Assembly (NCBI GenBank): GCA_042091915.1
Contig: JBELGO010000006.1
Location: 1 to 34,498, forward strand
Origin: LSUCC0057 sp042091915
Lineage (GTDB): Bacteria > Pseudomonadota > Gammaproteobacteria > Pseudomonadales > Porticoccaceae
Reading direction: 5' to 3'
Length of the DNA: 34,498 nt
Part shown: in pieces, positions 17,434 to 24,243 of the stretch
Layout of the letters: every line of letters begins with the position of its first letter
Position numbering within the stretch: position 1 is the first letter of the stretch
Position numbers and translations under genes: made by a program
Notes under the pieces: model-generated
What the model was told of the DNA's origin: nothing
Seen by the model: only the letters and a program-made list of their open reading frames with translations
Databases searched by the model: none

Positions 17434-17709
17434 ATGAACAAATCAGAACTTATCGACGCAATCGCCACTGGCGCAGACATCTCTAAAGCCTCTGCTGGCC
17501 GCGCTCTAGAATCAGCACTGGAAGCCGTCACTGGCGCTCTGCAAAAAGGTGATTCAGTCTCTCTGGTTGGCTTCGGCACTTTCGCCGTTAAGCACCGTGC
17601 TGCCCGCACTGGTCGCAACCCTAAGACTGGTGCTGAGATCCAAATTGCAGCAGCCACTGTACCTAGCTTCAAAGCAGGTAAAGCGCTTAAAGATTCAGTC
17701 AACAAGTAA
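17434..17709 (+). CDS. hupB: DNA-binding protein HU-beta
   Basis: This small nucleoid protein bends and wraps DNA as a dimer. It is 91 residues long (family about 90), starting MNKSELIDAIA. The beta-arm signature GFGTFAVKHRAARTGRNPKTG lies at about residues 46-66 and includes the RNP tip that intercalates into DNA. The frame remains open upstream to a TTG at 17362, but the AAAGGA before the ATG at 17434 and the conserved start make that extension unlikely. It lies behind lon with its own strong promoter and a double-hairpin terminator, as expected for a highly expressed gene. Confidence 0.97.
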   Translation: MNKSELIDAIATGADISKASAGRALESALEAVTGALQKGDSVSLVGFGTFAVKHRAARTGRNPKTGAEIQIAAATVPSFKAGKALKDSVNK

Positions 17710-17723
17710 TTGTCTGACTGCGA

Positions 17724-17786
17724 CCAGCCGCACGATTGCGGCTGGCAACAAAAAGGCGCATCAATCGGTGCGCCTTTTTGTTGCCA
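17724..17786 (+). terminator. Tandem-hairpin terminator of hupB
   Basis: Hairpin 1 is CCAGCCGCA/TGCGGCTGG (17724-17732 with 17737-17745, loop CGAT). Hairpin 2 is a perfect 18-bp stem (17743-17760 with 17769-17786, loop TCAATCGG) whose arms contain the A-run and T-run around GGCGCA/TGCGCC. The two share three bases, so they compete slightly. Confidence 0.92.
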
Positions 17787-17796
17787 GTCGGTTTAT

Positions 17797-17802
17797 TATA
17801 AT
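17797..17802 (+). promoter_or_regulatory. Candidate ppiD -10 box
   Basis: A perfect TATAAT lies 11 nt after the hupB terminator and 41 nt before the ppiD start. The matching -35 position falls in the T-rich arm of the terminator stem and is weak (CTTTTT at 17-base spacing). The -10 quality and location support an independent ppiD promoter. Confidence 0.5.
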
Positions 17803-17843
17803 CACACGCCTATTTAGTCCTTCACTGAGAGAAAGAGCCCACC

Positions 17844-19703
17844 ATGCTGCAGAGTTTTCGCGACAATATTAAAGGTTTTACCGCCATCTTTTTGATTGGC
17901 TTGCTGACTATTCCGTTTGCCTTTGTCGGCGTTGATTCTCTGTTTATGAGTGGTTCAGCTGCGGAAACTGCTCTGGTGGTCAACGGTGAGAGCATCTCTG
18001 AATTAAAAGTACAAAGAGCGATCGCTGGCGAGCGCAATGCTATCTTGCAGGCCAACCCTGGTTTAGATGTTGAGCTGCTGGAGGATCAACTACTGCGACC
18101 GCGCGCAGAGCAGCAGCTGATTGCCGCTGCGCTGTTGGGCCAGGCTGCCCGCGACAGCGGTATGGCGGTTACGCCCAAGGCGATAGCTCAGCAGTTGAGT
18201 CAAATAGAAGCGTTTCAAAGCAATGGTCAGTTCGACCCGGATCGCTATCGCTATGTGATTCAAAATCAGGGTTACACCAGCAAAGAATTTAAGAACACCT
18301 TGGCAGAAGATCTGCTCAACCAGCAGCTGACCAGCGGATTTCTGAATAGCGCCTTTGTGACTGGCCAAGAGATTGCAGAGTTGGCTGAAATTATTGAGCA
18401 GCAGCGCGATTACTACTACCTCACACTCTCCGCTCAACAGAGTGCAGCGGCTGTTGAGGTTGAATCTGCCGCGGTGGAGGCCTATTACACTGAGAATGCA
18501 GCACAATTTACCCAGCCCGAGCAGGTGTCGATTGAATACATCGAACTCTCTCTGGCCGCGACCAGCGCAGCGGTTGAGCTCGATGCTCAGCAAGTCTCCC
18601 AACGTCTAGCACAGCTTAATGAAGAGCAGGGCAGTGCTAGTGAGCTGCGCAATGCTGCGCATATTCTACTTGACGACCCCAGTGTTGAATTGCTGGCTGA
18701 GTTGAGTGATCGCTTGGCCGGCGGTGAAGACTTCGCGGCGTTGGCTGCTGAGTATTCGGTCGACTTTGTCTCTGCCAACAGCGGTGGTGAACTCGGTTTT
18801 ACCGATGGCACCGCTTTTCCTGAGGCTTTTGAGCAAGCCCTGACGGAACTGGCTGTGGGTGAGGTTTCGGCGCCGGTAAAAACTGACGCCGGCACACACT
18901 TTATTAAGTTGCTCGGCGTCGACTCAGTAGAAGTCGATAGCGAGCAACAGCGTCGCGAAGTCGAGCGCACAATGCGTTTAGAATTGGCCCAAAGCCAACT
19001 TGCCAGCGACTTGGCCGCTCTCAAAGAACTCAGTTTCAATGCCGAAACTCTGGCGGATGTCGCTGACCAGCTCGGTCTGTCTGTGCAAACCAGTGCCGCT
19101 TTCTCGCGCAGTGGAGGATCCGGTATTGCCGCAGAGCCGGCAGTGATCACTGCGGCCTTTAGTGACGATGTTAAAGTTGATGGGTTTGCCAGCGAGGTGA
19201 TCGAGCTGGGCGACGATCGCTACACCGTCATAAAAATTGTCGATACGCTACCTGCAACGACTCTGCCGCTGGCCGATGTGGCGGGCGAGATCGAGCAGCA
19301 GTTGCGCCAGGAGTTAGTTGCTCAACAGTTGCAGCAGCGCGCCATGGCCTATATAGCTGAGTTAGAGCAGGGCGCCAACATTGAGCAGCTGGCCAAGCGC
19401 GACCAGCTGAGCTGGCAGGTAGTTAAAGCCGCCACTATGGCCGAGCCACAAGTCCAGCGCGAAGTCCTAGAGCGTGTCTTTGCGCTCCCCAATCCGCAAG
19501 GTGAGGGCAGCTTCGCCATACAGCCTTTGAGCTCGGGAGATGTTGCTGTGATCGCATTGCGCAATGTCGAACTGGGTGATGCCAAGCGCTTGACAGCCGA
19601 GCGGCGTGCGGCCATTCGCAGTGGTTTGCTGCAGAGCGAGCTTCTCGCCGAACTGGGCGGTTATCAGGGTAGCTTGATGGAGAGCGCCGAACTTAAGCGC
19701 TAA
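17844..19703 (+). CDS. ppiD: Periplasmic folding chaperone PpiD (parvulin-type PPIase)
   Basis: This inner-membrane-anchored periplasmic protein assists newly exported proteins near the Sec translocon. The 619-residue protein has a short cytoplasmic N-terminus and one membrane segment at about residues 12-33 (FTAIFLIGLLTIPFAFVGV). A SurA-like N-terminal chaperone domain (about 36-190) and a parvulin domain (about 269-360: NAAHILLDDP ... GGELGFTDG ... THFIKLLGV) follow, then a further periplasmic region. Length matches E. coli PpiD (623). It follows hupB as in many gammaproteobacteria. Its stop codon overlaps the stop of convergent mltD. As in other PpiDs the parvulin domain may have little isomerase activity. 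Confidence 0.93.
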   Translation: MLQSFRDNIKGFTAIFLIGLLTIPFAFVGVDSLFMSGSAAETALVVNGESISELKVQRAIAGERNAILQANPGLDVELLEDQLLRPRAEQQLIAAALLGQAARDSGMAVTPKAIAQQLSQIEAFQSNGQFDPDRYRYVIQNQGYTSKEFKNTLAEDLLNQQLTSGFLNSAFVTGQEIAELAEIIEQQRDYYYLTLSAQQSAAAVEVESAAVEAYYTENAAQFTQPEQVSIEYIELSLAATSAAVELDAQQVSQRLAQLNEEQGSASELRNAAHILLDDPSVELLAELSDRLAGGEDFAALAAEYSVDFVSANSGGELGFTDGTAFPEAFEQALTELAVGEVSAPVKTDAGTHFIKLLGVDSVEVDSEQQRREVERTMRLELAQSQLASDLAALKELSFNAETLADVADQLGLSVQTSAAFSRSGGSGIAAEPAVITAAFSDDVKVDGFASEVIELGDDRYTVIKIVDTLPATTLPLADVAGEIEQQLRQELVAQQLQQRAMAYIAELEQGANIEQLAKRDQLSWQVVKAATMAEPQVQREVLERVFALPNPQGEGSFAIQPLSSGDVAVIALRNVELGDAKRLTAERRAAIRSGLLQSELLAELGGYQGSLMESAELKR

Positions 19704-21259
19704 ATCTCAATCGGGTTGACGTAAATAGTTAGACGTTGCCCCGGTTGCAAGTAGCGGCTTTTGTTTAGCTGGTTCCAGCTCACTATTTGTGCGGTCTTGA
19801 CCGCAAAACGGGCGGCGATTCGCGACAGTGAATCGCCGTTTTTGACCTCATAGTTTACCCGGCGCAAGCGCACTTTATCGCTCTTAGCCTGCTTGCGCCC
19901 GCCTATAGTTGAAGGCACTAGCAGCGTATCGCCAGGGCGCAGCAGCGACCCTTTCAGTTGGTTTAGTTTGCGCAGCTGCGCGATATCGGTCGAGTATAGT
20001 TTGGCGATATCCCAGAGCGAATCGCCGCGTTGAATAATGTGTTTGCGGTGCCCCCTGGGCAGTTCGCGAATATTGCTGTGCAGCTCGCCGCGAGGCGGAA
20101 TGATCAGAGTTTGCCCGACTTTGAGCCGACTAGATTGAAGCTGATTGGCGCTGCGTATAGCTCTCTGGGTTGAGTTGTGGCGCTCGGCGAGCTGCGACAG
20201 TGTATCCCCCCAGCGTACAGTGACTTCTCTATAAGGCGCCCACTCTCTCGGTTCTGTGCTGGCTAAAAACGCCTGCAGTGCGGGTGCATTTTCCTGGGGC
20301 ACTAACAGGGTTGCCCTGCCCTCCGGCGTTACTGAGCGTCTAAACGCCGCATTGAGACGAGTGAACAGTTCTGGCTCTGTAGCGCTGACTTGCTGGGCGA
20401 GGCTTAGGTCGATCGGCGAAGAGAGCGTTATGGCGGTAAAGAATGCCCGGTTGGGTAAATTAGGCAGCTCGACTTGATGGCGAGCGGGATCCATAACCAG
20501 CTCGGATAAAGCCAGCAATTGCGGTACATAGTTGCGTGTTTCTCTGGGCAGTTTTAAGTCCCAAAATTGGCCGCTGCCACCTTTGGCAATATCGCGAGCT
20601 ACTGCTCGGCGCACATTGCCCTCACCACTGTTATAAGCGGCTAGGGCGAGCAGCCATTGGCCATCAAACTGCTTGTTTAGGTATTTCAAAAATTTCACGG
20701 CTGCGGCGGTGGCTGCAACACTGTCGCGCCTGCCCTCGTAGTTGTCACTGCGCTGTAAGCCAAACGCCTTTGCCGTACTGGGTATAAACTGCCATAAACC
20801 AACGGCATGACTATTGGAGTAAGCCAAGGGGTCATAGGTACTTTCAACAACAGGTAAGAGTGCCAGCTCAAGAGGCAACCCAGCTCGATCCAGCTGCTCG
20901 ACCACCTCAAATATGAAGGGCTCTGCGCGCTCGAATACAGTTTCAAGATAGCGGGGATTTTTTTTGTACCATGCCAGTTGTTTGGCTACGGCTTTGGCGA
21001 GTTGGCCATCGGCTTGTCTATCGCCTCCCGCTGGAATAATTTGCATCCCGGTGCGAATTCGCTGCCAGATATCTTGAGGTGGCAGCGCGACTTGCGGCTC
21101 TGCTTCGATCTTTTCTTGAGGAGACAAACTGAGCGGCTGCGGTTGTTCAGTCACAGCGCAGCCGGCAAAGACAATTCCAGCAGCCACTGCAAGTATGAGT
21201 GGCAGTCTGTCGCAGGCAGAGCGATAACGGGCAAAAAGAAAGGGCTGCGCTTTAAACAC
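19700..21259 (-). CDS. mltD: Membrane-bound lytic murein transglycosylase D with LysM repeats
   Basis: It cleaves the peptidoglycan glycan chain and is anchored as a lipoprotein. From the GTG at 21259 the protein is 519 residues, with a hydrophobic signal ending in VFAGC (predicted lipidation at Cys34). An SLT domain follows at about 120-225, with the catalytic glutamate at about 139 (LLPVVESTYDP) and GLWQFIPSTAKAFGL. There are three C-terminal LysM domains at about 345-389, 405-450 and 467-512. The frame extends to a TTG at 21277, but the GTG has CGGAG at good spacing, so I prefer it. It is 43 nt downstream of gloB on the same strand, the order seen in E. coli. The lipobox phenylalanine at -3 is a little unusual. 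Confidence 0.93.
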   Translation of the reverse strand: MFKAQPFLFARYRSACDRLPLILAVAAGIVFAGCAVTEQPQPLSLSPQEKIEAEPQVALPPQDIWQRIRTGMQIIPAGGDRQADGQLAKAVAKQLAWYKKNPRYLETVFERAEPFIFEVVEQLDRAGLPLELALLPVVESTYDPLAYSNSHAVGLWQFIPSTAKAFGLQRSDNYEGRRDSVAATAAAVKFLKYLNKQFDGQWLLALAAYNSGEGNVRRAVARDIAKGGSGQFWDLKLPRETRNYVPQLLALSELVMDPARHQVELPNLPNRAFFTAITLSSPIDLSLAQQVSATEPELFTRLNAAFRRSVTPEGRATLLVPQENAPALQAFLASTEPREWAPYREVTVRWGDTLSQLAERHNSTQRAIRSANQLQSSRLKVGQTLIIPPRGELHSNIRELPRGHRKHIIQRGDSLWDIAKLYSTDIAQLRKLNQLKGSLLRPGDTLLVPSTIGGRKQAKSDKVRLRRVNYEVKNGDSLSRIAARFAVKTAQIVSWNQLNKSRYLQPGQRLTIYVNPIEI

Positions 21260-21302
21260 TGGGGCTCCGCGGATCAAAAATTAAATTATATGTGAATATC
21301 GA

Positions 21303-22109
21303 CTAAAAATGGTCTTTCCACTGGCGCAGTGCGGCAAAACGTTGCGCGCCAGTCGCTAGCGGGGCGGAATCAAATCCGGCGTTTTGTAGCGGTTCGGCCA
21401 GTGTCTGCGCCATAGTCTCCAACTGACAGCGCAAAAATGGATTGGTCGCCAGCTCTAAGCCTATTGTCGAGGGCAGAGTGGGAACGCCTCTCTCTCGCAA
21501 GCTCACAGCCTGTTGTTGACGCTCTTCAAGGGCGATGTTGCTGGGATCAGCAGCGCGGGCAAAGAGCAAATTGGCCAGCGTGTATTCGTGCGCGCAGTAG
21601 ACTGCAGTCTCTTGTGGAAGTACCGCCAACTGTTGCAGCGAACTGTGCATCTGCTCAAAAGTACCCTCGAAAACCCGACCACAACCACCAGCAAAAAGTG
21701 TATCGCCACAGAACAGCATAGAACGGCTTCGAGAGTAATAGGCAATGTGGTCTAGGGTATGGCCTGGAATGGCCAGCACGGTAAATCTATGCGGCCCTAT
21801 GGCGACGTCTTGGCCTGCACTGAGAGTGTGGCTGAACAGGGCTTGTGCAGGGCTGCCTTGCGGGCCCCAAACAGCGATCGGTGAGTGCTTTTGGAGTAAT
21901 TCGACACCGCCGACATGGTCGGGGTGGTGATGAGTAATCCAGATCGCGGTGAGTTCAATTTGTCGCTGTTGCAGATACTCGAGGACTGCTCTGCCATCAC
22001 CAGGGTCTACTGCGACTGTTTGCCCGGTCTCACTGCACTCAAGTAGCCAAATATAGTTATCGCTGAAAGCGGCGATAGGGGTGACATTTAGGTGGGGTGT
22101 AGCTGACAT
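21303..22109 (-). CDS. gloB: Hydroxyacylglutathione hydrolase (glyoxalase II)
   Basis: It hydrolyses S-lactoylglutathione to lactate and glutathione, the second step of methylglyoxal detoxification. The 268-residue metallo-beta-lactamase-fold protein has the binuclear metal motif THHHPDHVGG at residues 59-68. Further metal ligands are in IPGHTLDHIAYY, FCGDTLFAGGCGR and YCAHEYTLANL, and it ends in a C-terminal glyoxalase II helical domain (LRQWKDHF). The length is typical (about 255-260). GAGG precedes the ATG. It is divergent from the methyltransferase gene and upstream of mltD, as in E. coli. Confidence 0.96.
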   Translation of the reverse strand: MSATPHLNVTPIAAFSDNYIWLLECSETGQTVAVDPGDGRAVLEYLQQRQIELTAIWITHHHPDHVGGVELLQKHSPIAVWGPQGSPAQALFSHTLSAGQDVAIGPHRFTVLAIPGHTLDHIAYYSRSRSMLFCGDTLFAGGCGRVFEGTFEQMHSSLQQLAVLPQETAVYCAHEYTLANLLFARAADPSNIALEERQQQAVSLRERGVPTLPSTIGLELATNPFLRCQLETMAQTLAEPLQNAGFDSAPLATGAQRFAALRQWKDHF

Positions 22110-22216
22110 AACAATGGCCCTCGGTTAACCTTTATGGCGTGGGGTGGTAGCTCGACATGATAAACGGCAGAGGTCAAAATGACACCTCAAACCAAGCTAT
22201 TTAGCCGAAGTATCCT

Positions 22217-23050
22217 ATGCAAGTAACGACACTGCTCGATACAGAAATGGAGACCTTTAGTTCGCGTGCGGCAGCCTTGAACAGTTGGTGGCAGGGCCCC
22301 TGTGGTCGCTATTTGGCCCTAGAGCAAGCGCGCATGCTCGAGCAGCTGCCCGCTGCTGGCGGCTACCATGAATTGCAGCTCAGTAGCTTTGGCCACACTT
22401 TTGCCAAGCCAGGAGAGAGGCTTGGGCACTCCTTTGCCCTCCACCCTGTGCGCCTAACACACCCTCTTGCCGCCCCAGCGCGGGCCCTCGCAGACTTCTC
22501 CGAACTGCCGTTGCCCAGCGGGGTGATTGACCGTGTGCTACTGCATCATGCCCTCGATTATTCGCGACGGCCGCGCGAGGTTTTGGCGGAAAGCAGTCGC
22601 GTGTTGGCGGAGGGGGGCCAGCTCACACTGCTGGCGTTTAACCCACATAGTCCATGGGGCAGCTGTGCTCCTTGGCTGAGCAATTACAGCAGTTTCGAGC
22701 GTTTTGGTTTTGCCTGTGCAGGTCGTTTTCACCGTCTTAGTCCAGCGCGTCTTCTCGATTGGCTGGCCTTGTTGCAGTTACAGGTGGCCACTGTTAGCTA
22801 CGGAGCTTACAATCCCCCTTTGCCATGGCGCTGGGCCCAGTCTAGTGACCGCGCTTGGCAGCGTTGGCTGGCTAAACACGGCGTGCCAGTTGCCAGCTGT
22901 GTGGTGATTCATGCCGTCAAGCGCAGTGCGGCGCGTTTGCACAGCGGCACTCCAGCGTGGCGAGCTAAGCAGATATTGCCGGTGGTTGGCAAAAAGAACA
23001 GACGTCCTGCTGCAACGACCCAATCCTCCAGCGACAGCCGTTGTGAGTAG
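22217..23050 (+). CDS. SAM-dependent methyltransferase, YafS-like
   Basis: The 277-residue protein has a class I methyltransferase core. Residues about 95-145 show the acidic strand and post-motif pattern of Methyltransf_11 proteins: FSELPLPSGVIDRVLLHHAL, then REVLAESSRVLAEGGQLTLLAFNP. Motif I, usually GxGxG, is not recognisable in the segment HELQLSSFGHTF, so SAM binding is less certain. The position between gloB and rnhA matches E. coli yafS, whose substrate is not established as far as I know. No signal peptide or membrane segment is seen; the C-terminus is basic. It starts a plus-strand run 14 nt before rnhA. Confidence 0.78.
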   Translation: MQVTTLLDTEMETFSSRAAALNSWWQGPCGRYLALEQARMLEQLPAAGGYHELQLSSFGHTFAKPGERLGHSFALHPVRLTHPLAAPARALADFSELPLPSGVIDRVLLHHALDYSRRPREVLAESSRVLAEGGQLTLLAFNPHSPWGSCAPWLSNYSSFERFGFACAGRFHRLSPARLLDWLALLQLQVATVSYGAYNPPLPWRWAQSSDRAWQRWLAKHGVPVASCVVIHAVKRSAARLHSGTPAWRAKQILPVVGKKNRRPAATTQSSSDSRCE

Positions 23051-23064
23051 CAAAGAGAGAATCA

Positions 23065-23526
23065 ATGGAATCAAGTTTAGAGAGTCATCCCGTTCAAGTT
23101 GAGTTGTTCACCGACGGCGCCTGTCGCGGCAATCCCGGTCCGGGCGGTTGGGGGGTGTTAATGCGCTCTGGCAGCCACAGCAAAGAGTTGTGTGGCGGCG
23201 AAGCAGAGACTACGAATAACCGCATGGAAATGATGGCAGTGATACAGGGTTTAGCCGCTCTGCAGCGACCCTGTCGGGTGCGTGTGACCAGCGATTCTAC
23301 CTATGTGCTCAAGGGGGTGCAGGAGTGGATGCCGAACTGGAAAAAACGCGGTTGGAAGACCGCCAGCAAGCAGCCAGTCAAAAATGTCGACCTCTGGCAG
23401 CAGCTCGACGAGCTGATCGGCCAGCATCAAATTGAGTGGCAGTGGGTCAAAGGCCACAGCGGCCATGCGGAAAACGAGTTGGCTGATCAATTGGCCAACC
23501 GCGGTATAGATGAGCTTGTGAGTTAA
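23065..23526 (+). CDS. rnhA: Ribonuclease HI
   Basis: It degrades the RNA strand of RNA-DNA hybrids such as R-loops and Okazaki primers. The 153-residue protein has all four catalytic acids: Asp17 (LFTDGACRGNPGPGG), Glu55 (NNRMEMMAV), Asp77 (VTSDSTYV) and Asp141 (ENELADQLAN). The loop histidine His131 (KGHSGH) and the basic handle region (NWKKRGWKTASKQPVKN) are also present. A GAGAGAA precedes the ATG. It lies 3 nt before dnaQ on the same strand, so the two are probably cotranscribed here, unlike the divergent E. coli arrangement. Confidence 0.97.
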   Translation: MESSLESHPVQVELFTDGACRGNPGPGGWGVLMRSGSHSKELCGGEAETTNNRMEMMAVIQGLAALQRPCRVRVTSDSTYVLKGVQEWMPNWKKRGWKTASKQPVKNVDLWQQLDELIGQHQIEWQWVKGHSGHAENELADQLANRGIDELVS

Positions 23527-23529
23527 CTT

Positions 23530-24243
23530 ATGCGCCAGATTGTATTAGATACAGAAACTACCGGTCTTGAAACGTCGCAAGATCACCGAATTATCGAAAT
23601 TGGCTGTGTTGAGGTGATAAACCGCAAACTCACTGGTCGCCACTACCACCAGTACATCAACCCTCAGCGCGCTGTAGATGCCGGCGCCTATGAGGTCCAC
23701 GGTATTGGTGATGACTTTTTGGCGGACAAGCCACTCTTTAGTCAAATTGTTGATGAGTTTATGGACTTCGTGGAAGGGGCGGAGCTGGTTATTCACAATG
23801 CGCCGTTTGATGTCGGCTTTATTAACCATGAGCTGGGCAAACTCAAGCCCAAGTCGTCTCCTATAGAGAGCGGCTGCAAGATCACCGACACTCTGGTGAT
23901 GGCGCGGCAGAAACACCCCGGCCAGCGCAACAGTTTGAACGCGCTGTGCAAACGCTATTTTGTCGACAACTCGCAGCGCGATCTCCACGGCGCTCTGCTC
24001 GATGCCGAAATTCTCGCCGACGTCTACCTGGCGATGACCGGCGGCCAAGTCTCGCTGATGATGGGTGATAGCCAGAGCGAGCAGGGCAGTGAAGGTGGCA
24101 GCAGTACTATTCGCCGATTGCCCAGCGACCGCCAGCGCCTGTCTGTCACTGCTTTGAGCCCACAAGAAATCGAGGCGCACAGCGCCTACCTAGATGAGTT
24201 GGAAAAGGGCGGCGCAGGCTGTTTGTGGCGCAGTGGACAGTGA
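23530..24243 (+). CDS. dnaQ: DNA polymerase III epsilon subunit, 3'-5' proofreading exonuclease
   Basis: It proofreads replication as part of the Pol III core. The 237-residue DEDDh exonuclease has Exo I Asp7 and Glu9 (IVLDTETTGLE), Exo II Asp94 (NAPFDVGFINHE), and Exo III His153 and Asp158 (DLHGALLDAEILADVYL). These last positions are at a constant offset of 9 from E. coli epsilon. Residues about 175-237 are the linker and polymerase alpha-binding tail. The length is close to the family norm (243). It is 3 nt after rnhA, and its end overlaps the likely start of hrpA. Confidence 0.96.
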   Translation: MRQIVLDTETTGLETSQDHRIIEIGCVEVINRKLTGRHYHQYINPQRAVDAGAYEVHGIGDDFLADKPLFSQIVDEFMDFVEGAELVIHNAPFDVGFINHELGKLKPKSSPIESGCKITDTLVMARQKHPGQRNSLNALCKRYFVDNSQRDLHGALLDAEILADVYLAMTGGQVSLMMGDSQSEQGSEGGSSTIRRLPSDRQRLSVTALSPQEIEAHSAYLDELEKGGAGCLWRSGQ

